A DNA stretch of 64,000 bases from Litoreibacter janthinus (GCF_900111945.1 NZ_FOYO01000001.1:534251-598250), one strand, 5' to 3'. Counted from the first letter of the stretch, positions 43,225 to 52,935 are shown. Numbers and translations: made by a program. The notes: a model not told the origin generated them from the sequence alone.

Positions 43225-44919
43225 CTACTTCACCAGATAGGGGCGGCCGCCCTGGGGTTTGTCGAGTGTGTCTTCGATTACAGGGAAATCCCCCATGAGA
43301 TGCGGGCTCATCCCTTGGTTCTTCAGGTTCTGCAAGAACTGGCCAAAGCCGTTGAGATCGGCCATCACCGGCACCTCCGTCAGGCGTCTTTGTCCAATTC
43401 CTCCAATTTCATCCAGAATGGTTTGCAGATTCTCCATGGGGTTCTCAATGAACTCTGCAAGGCTCCAAATGCGGACGCGAGCCTTGGTTTTACCCATGCG
43501 CAATAGCTCTAGATGTGCGGCCTCGACCCGTTGCAACTGTGCCGCCACCTTCCGAAGGTCGGAGAAATTCTGATTTGAATGAAACAGCGGAATCGCCCAA
43601 GCGCCAGAGATAATAGAAATCTGGGCATTCCTGTCCGTGGCAAGAAACTCGGAAATCTTCTGATCATCCGACGGGCCAAACTGAAAACACTGATGTTCGC
43701 CACGGGTATTCCAGATCAGGTTCGTTAAGAAAGCCCGGGGGTTGTAGTCCCGTAATGGCGCGCTGTTTGATAATGCACCGTTATAGACTTCGTCACCGCC
43801 TGCGAAATGAACTCTATCCTCGGCAAACAGGTTGCCGTGAACCCGGTTGCCGGTACGGCGCGCAATCCATGCCTCAAAGTCCTCAAAGAGGTCCGTGAAA
43901 CCTTCGAAAACGGAATAGCGCCCACTCGTCTTTCCGTTCTCCCACCCATCATTCGGGAAACGGCCCTGCATGTAGAGCCCAGCGCGGCCCCGCGTGCGCC
44001 GCTCTGTTGCTCGGCTGAACAACCTGTCGATCTTCAGGGGATTGGGCTCCGCCATGATCAGGGCGCGTGACGCTGGCGCAAGGAACTCACGATAAAGCCG
44101 CTCCGCCCTTGGCCAGATTTTGCGGGCCACAAAGCAATCCGAACGCCGGAGAAGTTGCAAATGGTCATCATAGAAGACGTGTGGCTTGCCCTGAAAATCA
44201 AACTTCGACAGCGTCAGAGACCGGCTTTCGATCTGCGTCGAATAGAGCCGTGCAAGACTCTGGAAATAGCTTTCATCCGGAATCCAGACGCGCCGGAAAT
44301 ACGTATCAAATTCAGCGCGGCGCGGGTCCTGCAGGATGGCGGACAAAGTCTGACGGGTAAGACACCACCATTGCGACCCAAGATGTGGAGTCAGCCCTTC
44401 GGGTATCCGACGGGCCATTTTTACGCGCCGTTGAAGGTCGACATATGCGTCGAAAAGGCGTCGTTGCCGCTTCCATGAAAACGGGAAACGAAGTGTGAAC
44501 CGTTCTTGGTCCAGGCCACCCACTGTCCAATCAACCTCATCGGTTGTCACAGATTCCACAAAATCCGTCCGAGGACGGTCATCCAGATAGCTTTGTAGTT
44601 CCTCTACCGGGCGCAGCGGCATACATGAGCCGCTCGACAGATAGACGTGACGCACATCCGTGAACGCTTCCAGCATAAGCTCGCAAGCCGATTGCGTAGC
44701 GGCAACGATAGACCAATTGCCCCATTCGCACGCATGTCGTTCCGAGAACCGCACGTTGTCTAGGTCAGCGAGTTTGCCCTTAAAATACTCGAATGTCGGG
44801 CCATCCACACGCTTATCGACGTGAATCACGACCGGCTTGCCATGCTCCGACCAGTGTCGCGCGATCTGTGCTGCGCGGTCCAACGCCTCGTGAACCAACA
44901 TGACGAAACCGACGCTCAT
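43225..44919 (-). CDS. Glycosyltransferase of the core-2/I-branching (GlcNAc/xylosyltransferase) type with DUF5928-like C-terminus
   Basis: A 564-residue protein. The N-terminal half has the beta-1,6-GlcNAc/xylosyltransferase pattern FVMLVHEALDRAAQIARHW, VVIHVDKRVDG, YLSSGSCMPLRP, and GSQWWCLTR. The C-terminal half (about 320-560) is the extra domain seen in Rhodobacterales homologues and resembles, in WENGKTSGRYSVFEG and SIISGAWAIPLFH, a sulfotransferase-like accessory part. The ATG at 44919 lies within the stop of the upstream GT2-like gene (ATGA), so they are coupled; the longer open frame from 44997 is not used. By family knowledge it branches a surface glycan. Confidence 0.82.
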   Translation of the reverse strand: MSVGFVMLVHEALDRAAQIARHWSEHGKPVVIHVDKRVDGPTFEYFKGKLADLDNVRFSERHACEWGNWSIVAATQSACELMLEAFTDVRHVYLSSGSCMPLRPVEELQSYLDDRPRTDFVESVTTDEVDWTVGGLDQERFTLRFPFSWKRQRRLFDAYVDLQRRVKMARRIPEGLTPHLGSQWWCLTRQTLSAILQDPRRAEFDTYFRRVWIPDESYFQSLARLYSTQIESRSLTLSKFDFQGKPHVFYDDHLQLLRRSDCFVARKIWPRAERLYREFLAPASRALIMAEPNPLKIDRLFSRATERRTRGRAGLYMQGRFPNDGWENGKTSGRYSVFEGFTDLFEDFEAWIARRTGNRVHGNLFAEDRVHFAGGDEVYNGALSNSAPLRDYNPRAFLTNLIWNTRGEHQCFQFGPSDDQKISEFLATDRNAQISIISGAWAIPLFHSNQNFSDLRKVAAQLQRVEAAHLELLRMGKTKARVRIWSLAEFIENPMENLQTILDEIGGIGQRRLTEVPVMADLNGFGQFLQNLKNQGMSPHLMGDFPVIEDTLDKPQGGRPYLVK

Positions 44920-45924
44920 GCCCAGTTCCCTTTCGACATCAGCCCCAAGATCTCCAGCTGGCGCCAGTTGATATACTTCTCCGACCACTTGCACCAAAGG
45001 TCCGGATCGCTCGACAAGCCGCTATGGTAGGCTTTGTACTCGTGGCTGTTAGCGAAGTGTTCCTTGCGTTGTAGCTCCTCGGCGGATTTGGAGGTAAACG
45101 TATCCAAGAACTTCGCATGCAGCAGACAGCCAGACGTCTTCTCCCCGCCCCATTCATCATACACAAGATTCAAACCACGCGGCAAAAGCATATGCGACGA
45201 GCTGACATAGGCGTAGCTTCTGTCCCAGCGGACGAGCGGCACTTTATTTAGCGCCGGCGCACGTTCTGGTTTGTCGGCGAAGAACGCGCGCACGGGGTCC
45301 ACCCTGAACCCACAGATTTCCATACCTATCGTTCCTCTGGATCGTGTAGTTCCCGCTATCGAACCAGTGCACATGCTCGAACGGGTCACGCCCCGCCTCG
45401 TAACGAACCGAGTCGATTGGCCCTTTAGGATACATGTCCAACAATATCGTCCCGAATGATTTGACCGAAGAAGCATCAAGCCAATCAGTCAATGCCTTGA
45501 TCGGACGAGTGTCGCAGAATGGGTAAACAAAGAATTCATCTACATCGAGGACAAGAGTCCAATGCCCGTGGCCATACTTTCTAAGAAGCCAGTTCACCCA
45601 GTCGACACCGAAACGAGACCGCTTATAGCTTTCGTCGGTTTCAAACACGCTGACATCGGGCTGATCTACAAGGAACTCCGTTGTCCCATCATCAGATCCG
45701 TTATCGACGAAGATGAAGTGATCAACTCCGAGGTCGCGGTAATATTTCAGGAAGTATGGCAGGCGCACCACTTCGTTCCGGAGGGTGCAGAACACGATGA
45801 TATCGGACTTGGAAATCTGCGCTGTTCGGTTCCGTAAGGTCGAGAGCTCCCGCCGCTTGCGGAGAGCCCGCATGCGCCAACGCTTTCGCTCTAGACGAAG
45901 CTGATATGATTTCAGGACACCCAT
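44916..45924 (-). pseudogene. GT2-family glycosyltransferase interrupted by a frameshift
   Basis: Two overlapping frames make up one GT2-like (Glyco_tranf_2_4-type) protein. The first runs from ATG 45924 (MGVLKSYQLRLERKR), through VFCTLRNEVVRLPYFLKYYRDLG, FIFVDNGSDDGT, VLDVDEFFVYP to YGNLWVQGGP. The second, one base out of frame, carries on from VRAFFADKPERAPALNKVPLVRW to the stop at 44916. The break is at the four-C run in the coding strand (plus strand G4 at 45294-45297): one base fewer restores VQGGPVRAFFADKP. It could be a recent mutation, a phase-variable switch or a sequencing error. The second frame ends coupled to the next gene. Confidence 0.8.
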
Positions 45925-45949
45925 GTTGTGTCACCTCTGACCACGCTGG

Positions 45950-47206
45950 TTAGAGTAGCTTAATCACCGCCGCGTTAACGGCTTCAAAATGTTCCGACCA
46001 AGTCGGAATTTTCGGGTTCTTTGCCTTGTTTGCGTGGATGAGGTCTTTCTGCCTCTGATTTGCCTGCTCAAGTATTGTTTTTTTCCAAAGGTATCGGTCT
46101 TGTAGGTCGACGTAAACGGGGTAGTCGCCCAAGATCTCGTGGTGAATGGCAAGATCGCCACATATAACGGAAATTCCCAACTGAGCGGCTTCAATAGATG
46201 GCAAGCCGAACCCTTCCGCAAACGATGGAAACACCAAGCCATGGGAGCCGGCCAGAAGCTCGGTCAGCGCCTCATCATTCATGTCACTATGTTCGATGAC
46301 ATGTTGGCTGCCCTTCAGTTCATCTAAACGCCGAAAAACGTCTTCGTTCTTCCAACCGCGATGACCGACTATGTGAAGCGCTGGCATTTGCTCAGTTGGC
46401 AGCTCTGCCTGCAGTTCGTCCCAGACATCCAGCAGCAAAGCGTGGTTCTTGCGCGGCTCAATTGTTCCAATAGTCACGAAATAGGCTCTATTCAGGCCAG
46501 ATCGATCAATAGGCATCGAGAGGTCTGGCACACCTAAGAGCGCATTAACGGACTGTGGCTTCCCACCCCATTGTCGAAAATAGTGCCGGACGCGGGCGCT
46601 TGTATCTGCGGAGTTTGCGATGATCAGATCACTGTTGCCCGCAGCAATGCGCATCTTCTTCTCAAATTGCGGCACGGTTCCATCACGTTGAAACTGTGGA
46701 AAATCCAGCGGAATCATATCATGGATGAGCGTCGCAACCTTCAGGCCAGCCTTCCGAATGCCGAAAAGCGTTGTTTCGCTGAGGTTCGAATGGCCAATGT
46801 TCAGGTAAATGCCGTGTGTCAAAGGTAAAGGCGGCAGCGTACTTCGGCCAGACCGAGCGATTGCAAGGCGACGGAGGTCTGATTCAGCGGCGCCGCGAAA
46901 CTTAGGTGTTTTCAATGCCAGTCGCGCGCGCAAGTCAGGCTTGCCCCAGCGCGTCTTACCTTGCAACTTCGCCTTGAACGACACCGCGCCTTCGCGATCA
47001 AGGACCACATACCCGCCGGAGATCCGAGCGAGGCAATAGAAGGGTGCAGTGGCATCGCTCAAACACCAATCTAAATAGGCTAATTCGACCCTATCCACGC
47101 CCGTCAAAGGCCCACGGCCCACGCGTGACACAAGCCGCGAGATGTCTAAAACGACTGGATAGGCCCTATTTATCGTAATGCCCGGATTGGTGCCAACGCC
47201 ATGCAT
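45950..47206 (-). CDS. Glycosyltransferase family 4 (GT-B)
   Basis: A 418-residue GT4. The C-terminal donor domain has YFVTIGTIEPRKNHALLLDVW, HIVGHRGWKNEDVF, and the donor-binding FPSFAEGFGLPSIEAAQLGISVI with E-X7-E. The N-terminal domain includes VVLDISRLVSRVGRGPLTGVDRVELAY and HDMIPLDFPQ. The ATG at 47206 overlaps the end of galE by 41 nt; no better start without overlap was seen, so initiation upstream of the galE stop is likely. The sugar and the linkage are unknown. Confidence 0.88.
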   Translation of the reverse strand: MHGVGTNPGITINRAYPVVLDISRLVSRVGRGPLTGVDRVELAYLDWCLSDATAPFYCLARISGGYVVLDREGAVSFKAKLQGKTRWGKPDLRARLALKTPKFRGAAESDLRRLAIARSGRSTLPPLPLTHGIYLNIGHSNLSETTLFGIRKAGLKVATLIHDMIPLDFPQFQRDGTVPQFEKKMRIAAGNSDLIIANSADTSARVRHYFRQWGGKPQSVNALLGVPDLSMPIDRSGLNRAYFVTIGTIEPRKNHALLLDVWDELQAELPTEQMPALHIVGHRGWKNEDVFRRLDELKGSQHVIEHSDMNDEALTELLAGSHGLVFPSFAEGFGLPSIEAAQLGISVICGDLAIHHEILGDYPVYVDLQDRYLWKKTILEQANQRQKDLIHANKAKNPKIPTWSEHFEAVNAAVIKLL

Positions 47207-48149
47207 CGGTGATCATCGCCTCCAGAGTTGAACGGCCGGGGTTCCAACCAAGCTCCGACATTGCGCGATCGCTTCCAGAAACCAATTTGGTGCAATCCCC
47301 CGCGCGACGCGCGCCTTCGACGATTGGCACCGCTTTGTTGGTGATGGCGCGACTGTGGTCGATAACCTCCCGAACCGAAAACCCACTGCCCGTGCCCAGA
47401 TTAAAAATGCGGGGCTCTCTTCCATCAAGAAGCCACTTTAGACCGCTCACATGCGCCTCAACCAAATCCATGACATGAACGTAGTCGCGAATACATGTGC
47501 CGTCAGGTGTATCGTAATCCGTGCCAAATACGGTGAGCGCGTCGCGCCTACCGTCAATAGCATCAAGCATGAGTGGAATAAGGTGCGTTTCAGGTTGGTG
47601 GAACTCGCCGACTTCACCTTCTGGATCAGCGCCTGCCACGTTGAAATATCGGAAAATGACGTGACGCATTCCGTGGCTCAGCTCGAAATTGGTCAGAATG
47701 TCTTCGACCGCCCGTTTCGAGGCACCGTAAGCGTTGATTGGATGCTGGTCACTGTCTTCAGTGAGCGTGACGCCATCTTGCTCGCCATAGGTCGCACAAG
47801 TCGAAGAGAACACGAAGTTCAGGCACCCTGCTTCTGCGGCGGCCTCAATCAGGTTGAGCGAGCCGCCAACATTGTTGCGCCAGTAGAGTCCCGGGTTGCT
47901 CATGGATTCGCCAACTTGGCTCAGGGCCGCGAAATGCATAACTGCGACAGGCTGATGTTCTCTGAAAACCTCGTCCAGACGAGCGCGATCCAGCAGATCG
48001 CCTTGCGCAAAGGGGCCAAATTTCACTGCATCCTGCCAACCAGTGCACAGATTATCATAAGTGACAGGCGTAAACCCAGCCGCGGCCAAGACTTTGCAAG
48101 CGTGTGAGCCAATATAACCCGCCCCACCCGTCACCAGCACGTTCGCCAT
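47166..48149 (-). CDS. galE: UDP-glucose 4-epimerase
   Basis: Interconverts UDP-glucose and UDP-galactose (or the GlcNAc pair) using tightly bound NAD. The 327-residue protein has VTGGAGYIGSHACKVL, SSTCATYGE, the catalytic YGASKRAVED (YxxxK), and FRYFNVAGADP. It lies 14 bp downstream of galU on the same strand, together supplying nucleotide sugars to the surrounding glycan genes. Confidence 0.96.
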   Translation of the reverse strand: MANVLVTGGAGYIGSHACKVLAAAGFTPVTYDNLCTGWQDAVKFGPFAQGDLLDRARLDEVFREHQPVAVMHFAALSQVGESMSNPGLYWRNNVGGSLNLIEAAAEAGCLNFVFSSTCATYGEQDGVTLTEDSDQHPINAYGASKRAVEDILTNFELSHGMRHVIFRYFNVAGADPEGEVGEFHQPETHLIPLMLDAIDGRRDALTVFGTDYDTPDGTCIRDYVHVMDLVEAHVSGLKWLLDGREPRIFNLGTGSGFSVREVIDHSRAITNKAVPIVEGARRAGDCTKLVSGSDRAMSELGWNPGRSTLEAMITDAWRWHQSGHYDK

Positions 48150-48163
48150 AGATTGCCCCTTGG

Positions 48164-49057
48164 TTATTGTGCAGCTTTGCGGATAGCGGCCATTTCTTCC
48201 AGATAGGCCGAAAGCTCGTCCCGAAGCTCCTCACGGGCAAGTCCGAATGCGACCGTCGCCTGAAGATAGCCCGCCTTAGAGCCGCAATCGAACCGTTGTC
48301 CGCGAAAGCGATAGCCGTAAACGTCGCGGTCAGCTTCAATCTCTTGAGCGATAGCATCCGTCAATTGAATTTCGCCACCAGCGCCTTGCTTGATTTGGTT
48401 TAGGTTGTTGAGAACCTTTGGTGTCAAAATGTACCGCCCAATCACAGCCAAGTTTGAAGGCGCTGTGTCAACGCTGGGTTTTTCAACCATACCGCGAACC
48501 GAAACCATCGACCCCATGTCTTCTTTGATATCAAGAACGCCATAGGCAGAAGCTTTCTCTGGCGGAACTTCCATTGCGGCAACCATGCAGCCACCTGTTT
48601 CGGCATAGGCCTCGACCATTTGTTGAAGACACGGCTTCTCTGCAGCAATCACGTCATCAGGCAAAATGACCGCGAAAGGTTCGTTGCCGATAAGACGGCG
48701 AGCACACCAAACCGCGTGTCCCAAACCCAGCGCCTTGTGCTGTCGAATATAGGCAATGGCACCGCTGTCCATATTGGTATTCTTGAGCACGGAAAGCAGA
48801 TCTTTCTTTCCCTTCTTGCGAAGTGAGCTTTCTAGCTCGGGCGCATGGTCAAAGTAGTCTTCGAGCGCACCCTTTCCGCGAGAGGTAACAAAGATGAATT
48901 CCTTGATACCTGCAGCACGTGCTTCATCGATCGCATACTGAATCAAAGGACGGTCAACCAAGGTCATGATTTCTTTGGGGATCGACTTCGTGGCGGGAAG
49001 GAACCGCGTACCCAAACCCGCGACCGGAAATACAGCCTTCGTGACTTTGCGCTTCAT
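48164..49057 (-). CDS. galU: UTP-glucose-1-phosphate uridylyltransferase
   Basis: Makes UDP-glucose from glucose 1-phosphate and UTP. The 297-residue protein has KAVFPVAGLGTRFLPATKSIPKE at the start (nucleotide loop), VILPDDVI, and GMVEKP. The ATG at 49057 is preceded by GAGGCAAG; a longer frame from 49093 is not used. Its stop is 14 bp before galE. Confidence 0.97.
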   Translation of the reverse strand: MKRKVTKAVFPVAGLGTRFLPATKSIPKEIMTLVDRPLIQYAIDEARAAGIKEFIFVTSRGKGALEDYFDHAPELESSLRKKGKKDLLSVLKNTNMDSGAIAYIRQHKALGLGHAVWCARRLIGNEPFAVILPDDVIAAEKPCLQQMVEAYAETGGCMVAAMEVPPEKASAYGVLDIKEDMGSMVSVRGMVEKPSVDTAPSNLAVIGRYILTPKVLNNLNQIKQGAGGEIQLTDAIAQEIEADRDVYGYRFRGQRFDCGSKAGYLQATVAFGLAREELRDELSAYLEEMAAIRKAAQ

Positions 49058-49195
49058 GTGGCTTGCCTCGTTCTTTTCGTTTTTACTAATCAATACTTGT
49101 TCGACTCGCTACACGTTGAGACTTCGTTCTGTCAAAACTGTGACCATAAGGACGCCAGACTTAGTATTGTGTCAAATACACTCCAGATTCCCAGT

Positions 49196-50392
49196 CTAAC
49201 GGGTTTGACCAAGAAGTTCTTGTTCTCTTCGGATTCGATCTTCACGGGTATACCACGCCCAAATGGAATCAGAGCGGGAAGACTTTCCGAATACTCCCCC
49301 CGATTGGACCCAGAATCCGTCTACATGAAACCAGCGGCGATGGAATAACCCTGTGGAGCTAAGAATAATTGCGGTGCAAGCCGTTCCGCTGCGCGAAAGC
49401 TCTGCCGCGAGAGCAAAAATGTGACGTTGCGTCATCCGGCGCCCGGAGAGGTAGCGATGGGCTCCCACGGCCGTTTCACTGACAAAACGCTTGAACGGCG
49501 ATGGCTCAAGCCACTTCTTTGGAGGGACAGGCAATCGATCTTGGCCCGTTGCCATTCCCGCCTCAAGCTCCGACCAAAGACGACGCACATCGCGCGGTTC
49601 CAGAAGCCCTTGAACGAGTGCCTCCTCAAGTCGCCGCCATTGTTTTTTTTTGAAGCTCTCTAGGCTTGCTTCCGATCCGGCGTGCTTCGAGACATAGTAT
49701 GCTTGGCTCGCACCAATCTCGAACAACGATCTGGGCCGCCGGTCCGCCCCTCGAAGGCTAGAGCGTGCAAAACCATGTTGAACTTCGGCTTCTGGAACAA
49801 TTGCAGTGGCGCGCCCCGATTGCCCAATCCGAAAGTTCACGTCCGCCTCATCAAGGTAGAAGTGGAAATTCTCGTCGAACCCTCCCAGCTCGATCAGGAC
49901 GTTGCGCCGAAACGCGCAATTGGTCCCTTGAGTTTTGATCGCTCGATCAGGCGCAGCCTCGGCGTCAACAATGATCGGATGGGACACCCCGTCTCTGTCA
50001 ATTTCCTCGGCACCCCATTGAAGGCTGATTCCATTTCGGCCGCGGACATACCCGCCAGTTGCGGCAACCCTAGTGTCTATGAGGGGCGAAATTAGTCTTT
50101 CTAGCCAAGTGGGTTCAGCGATAGCATCGTCGTCAATGAAGGCGACAATATCACCCGCAGACTGCGAGATTCCGATGTTGCGCGCTTTCGAGATATTGGC
50201 TTCCAAACAATTGACAGCCTTGAGCCGATCAACCGGGACAAGATTGTTTAGATCCGCAGCGGTATCAGGGTCAGCAACAATGACTACTTCAAAGTTCCTG
50301 AAAGTTTGAAACTCCAAGGCTCGAACGCATTTGCGCAGCTCCTCCGGTCGATGGCGACTGACGATAATCACACTGACCGTATTCGATGTCAT
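49196..50392 (-). CDS. Glycosyltransferase family 2 with long C-terminal extension
   Basis: A 398-residue GT2. The N-terminal GT-A domain is seen as SVIIVSRHRPEELRKCVRAL, DADD-type IVAFIDDDAIAEP (DxD), GTNCAFRRNVLIELGGFDE, and LDEADVNFRI (the ED motif). The last about 150 residues (from SKHAGSEASLES) are a charged extension of unknown role. The ATG at 50392 overlaps the kdsB stop by 4 nt. The donor and acceptor are unknown. Confidence 0.88.
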   Translation of the reverse strand: MTSNTVSVIIVSRHRPEELRKCVRALEFQTFRNFEVVIVADPDTAADLNNLVPVDRLKAVNCLEANISKARNIGISQSAGDIVAFIDDDAIAEPTWLERLISPLIDTRVAATGGYVRGRNGISLQWGAEEIDRDGVSHPIIVDAEAAPDRAIKTQGTNCAFRRNVLIELGGFDENFHFYLDEADVNFRIGQSGRATAIVPEAEVQHGFARSSLRGADRRPRSLFEIGASQAYYVSKHAGSEASLESFKKKQWRRLEEALVQGLLEPRDVRRLWSELEAGMATGQDRLPVPPKKWLEPSPFKRFVSETAVGAHRYLSGRRMTQRHIFALAAELSRSGTACTAIILSSTGLFHRRWFHVDGFWVQSGGVFGKSSRSDSIWAWYTREDRIRREQELLGQTR

Positions 50393-51189
50393 GGATGGCC
50401 CATCTCCGACAGCATCGCCTCCAAGCGCGGAACATCCTCTGGATTATTCAGTTCCCAGAATTGTCGCCCACGCGCCTCGACCTCAACGCACAGAACTTTA
50501 CGGCTGTTCTCAAGAAACCGAAGCTGTTCCAATCCCTCCAACCTCTCCAACGGGCCGACAGGCCAGGTCGCATAAGCACGCAAAGCATCCGGCCGATAAG
50601 CATAGACTCCGACATGGTGAAATACGGGCGTTTCGGCGTTGTTAGAGTAGGTGTTCGACGTGAAAGGAATAACTTCCTTCGAAAAGTAGAGCGCTGTCAT
50701 ATCCTGCGCGAACACTGCAGTCGTTCCGCCAACGCGGCCATTCCGGCGGTCCTCAAGGAAGCCGTTCAGAGCCCACCCGTCACAGCGCAACACGGGAGTC
50801 GCGCAAGCTGCTTCAGGCGCGGCTCGCAATCCCGCAATCAAATCTTCAACAAACCAAGCAGGTGTCAGAGGAGCATCGCCTTGCAGGTTAACTACAATCT
50901 CCGGTTCCTCACCCAGCGCAGGCAAAGCATCGGCACAGCGCTCGGTGCCGTTGAAGCAGTCCGGCGAGGTCATCACCACGTCTGCTCCGAATGCCTCAGA
51001 AGCCTCTTTGATCCGGTCATCGTCGGTCGCCACAACGACACGGTCGACGCCAGACACTTGTTTCGCCGCGTTCCAAGAACGCTCGATCAAGCTGCGCGCC
51101 TCTCCGGTGGCCCCTGTCAAAGTTACAAGCGGCTTTCCCGGATAGCGGGTCGATGCATAGCGAGCGGGGATTACGATTGTGACAGACAT
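50389..51189 (-). CDS. kdsB: 3-deoxy-manno-octulosonate cytidylyltransferase
   Basis: Activates Kdo as CMP-Kdo for transfer to lipid A or capsule. The 266-residue protein has VIPARYASTRYPGKPL, VVATDDDRI, VNLQGDAPL, and the C-terminal LEGLEQLRFLENS. The variant QGDAPLTP shows the usual QGD metal motif. It overlaps the GT2 gene by 4 nt and cysQ by 1 nt (TGATG), so cysQ-kdsB-GT2 is probably one transcript. Confidence 0.95.
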   Translation of the reverse strand: MSVTIVIPARYASTRYPGKPLVTLTGATGEARSLIERSWNAAKQVSGVDRVVVATDDDRIKEASEAFGADVVMTSPDCFNGTERCADALPALGEEPEIVVNLQGDAPLTPAWFVEDLIAGLRAAPEAACATPVLRCDGWALNGFLEDRRNGRVGGTTAVFAQDMTALYFSKEVIPFTSNTYSNNAETPVFHHVGVYAYRPDALRAYATWPVGPLERLEGLEQLRFLENSRKVLCVEVEARGRQFWELNNPEDVPRLEAMLSEMGHP

Positions 51190-51986
51190 CAGGCGGGCTT
51201 CAGGTCAACGCCGGGGGCATAGGCGATAAAGAACGGGTTTTCGTAAATTGGCTTGCCGTATGTCAGCGGGCTGTGATCGTCGAAGCGCACAACCGCCCCA
51301 CCCGCGCCATTCAGAACTGCGTGCCCAGCGGCGGTGTCCCACTCCATGGTCCGTCCGATCCTAGGATACAAGTCAGCCTCGCCGGCAGCCACAAGGCAGA
51401 ATTTCAATGACGAGCCGGCGCCCGTGAGATCAGTCGTCTTATACTTTGCCAGATAGTCATCTGTCGCTTGGTCACGATGAGACTTTGACGCAACTATTAC
51501 CAACGCTTCATTGTCAGGTGTCTTCACGCGGATCGCCTTTGTTAGACCCTTTTTGTCGCGATCGAAGGGGCCCGATTCCTCAACTGAGTTCCCATCAGCG
51601 TCGGTATAGAACATGCGGCCCTTGGCAGGTGCGTAGACAACGCCGCGCACTGGAACACCGTTTTCGACATATGCGATGTTCACTGTGAAATCGCCGCGGC
51701 GTTTGATGAATTCTTTTGTCCCGTCCAGCGGGTCGACGATGATGAAGTTTGCTGCGCTTTCGGAGTGGGTCGCAGCCTGTTCTTCCGTTACCAGCAAGAC
51801 ATCAGGAAACGCCTCCCGCAGGCCGGCCGAGATTAGTGCATCAGCCGCCTCGTCTGCGGCGGTGACAGGGCTATCGTCCGACTTCGCACGCACATCAAAA
51901 TCATCTGCGCCGTATATCTCCATAATCTTGTCACCCGCATCGAGCGCCAACATACGGAACACCGTTGCCATCTTGTTATAGTCCAA
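51189..51986 (-). CDS. cysQ: 3'(2'),5'-bisphosphate nucleotidase CysQ
   Basis: Removes the 3' phosphate from PAP, the waste product of sulfate transfer from PAPS. The 265-residue protein has DDSPVTAADEAAD, FIIVDPLDGTKEFI (the metal-binding DPLDGT), and the second motif MEWDTAAGHAVLNGAGG. The start is TTG 51986 (LDYNKMATVF): AGGAG lies 7 nt before it and alignment with family N-termini favours it over ATG 51971. Next to sulfotransferase-like genes, the most telling role is to relieve PAP inhibition. It overlaps kdsB by one base. Confidence 0.95.
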   Translation of the reverse strand: MDYNKMATVFRMLALDAGDKIMEIYGADDFDVRAKSDDSPVTAADEAADALISAGLREAFPDVLLVTEEQAATHSESAANFIIVDPLDGTKEFIKRRGDFTVNIAYVENGVPVRGVVYAPAKGRMFYTDADGNSVEESGPFDRDKKGLTKAIRVKTPDNEALVIVASKSHRDQATDDYLAKYKTTDLTGAGSSLKFCLVAAGEADLYPRIGRTMEWDTAAGHAVLNGAGGAVVRFDDHSPLTYGKPIYENPFFIAYAPGVDLKPA

Positions 51987-52113
51987 AGCTGCTCTCCTGC
52001 CGGATAATTGATTTAACTCTTCGGTCTTCTTATGCTTCCTTGATAACGGATCGGCAAGTTTTCTGGCATCTAAGGATCAGGGCACCGGCCGTAGGCAAAG
52101 CAGGTTTGCAAGA

Positions 52114-52935
52114 ATGTTCAGAACCGAAGAACGCAACACGCATTTTCGGTCAGCCATCGGGCTGGCAGATCTGATTTATGTCAGCACTGTTCGGCACGTC
52201 CGCAAGTCACACCGAAACGCCATCATCGGTCTGGCAATGAACATGATGACAACGATCATCATGGTCGCAGCGTTCTACCTTATGTTCTCTGTGCTGGGTT
52301 TGCGCGGGTCGGCCATTCGCGGCGACTTCATACTGTATCTTTTGTCCGGAATTTTTCTGTTCCTGACCCACACCAAAGCCGTTGGCGCGATCATGGGCTC
52401 CGAGGGCCCAACCTCCGCGATGATGAAGCACGCACCGATGAACACGGCCATCGCCATTGCATCGTCAGCGCTGTCAGCGCTTTACCTGCAAACTCTGTCC
52501 GCCGCGTTGATCTTGTTCATGGTTCACGTTGTCTGGCATCCGGTGATCATAAACGACCCGATCGGCACAATTGGAATGTTCCTGTTGTCATGGTTCTCAG
52601 GTGTAGCTGTCGGGATGGTCTTCCTTGCCATCAAACCTTGGTTCCCCGGTTTCGCGTCTATCGCATCGACCGTTTACAGCCGTGCCAACATGGTCGCCTC
52701 AGGCAAAATGTTTGTGGCAAATAACATGCCTTCTTCCATCTTGGTGTTCTTTGACTGGAATCCGCTGTTCCACTGCATCGATCAGGCGCGGGGCTTCGCT
52801 TTTATTAACTACAACCCGCACTTCAGTTCGATCAGTTACCCGCTGATTGTATCGATCACATTGATCATGATCGGCCTGATGGGCGAATTCAAAGCCCGCC
52901 GCCACGCATCCATCAGCTGGAGCGCAGGACGCTAA
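52114..52935 (+). CDS. ABC-2-type permease of the polysaccharide-export family
   Basis: A 273-residue inner-membrane permease with about six helices, similar to KpsM/Wzm-type polysaccharide exporters. An N-terminal cytoplasmic helix (LADLIYVSTVRHVRKSHRNAIIGLAMN) precedes the first TM. Late segments include DWNPLFHCIDQARGFAF, typical of this family (the NP.. motif before the last helices). No ATPase partner lies nearby in this window. The ATG at 52114 has GCAAGA upstream. It is convergent with alkB, overlapping by 4 bp. Confidence 0.85.
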   Translation: MFRTEERNTHFRSAIGLADLIYVSTVRHVRKSHRNAIIGLAMNMMTTIIMVAAFYLMFSVLGLRGSAIRGDFILYLLSGIFLFLTHTKAVGAIMGSEGPTSAMMKHAPMNTAIAIASSALSALYLQTLSAALILFMVHVVWHPVIINDPIGTIGMFLLSWFSGVAVGMVFLAIKPWFPGFASIASTVYSRANMVASGKMFVANNMPSSILVFFDWNPLFHCIDQARGFAFINYNPHFSSISYPLIVSITLIMIGLMGEFKARRHASISWSAGR

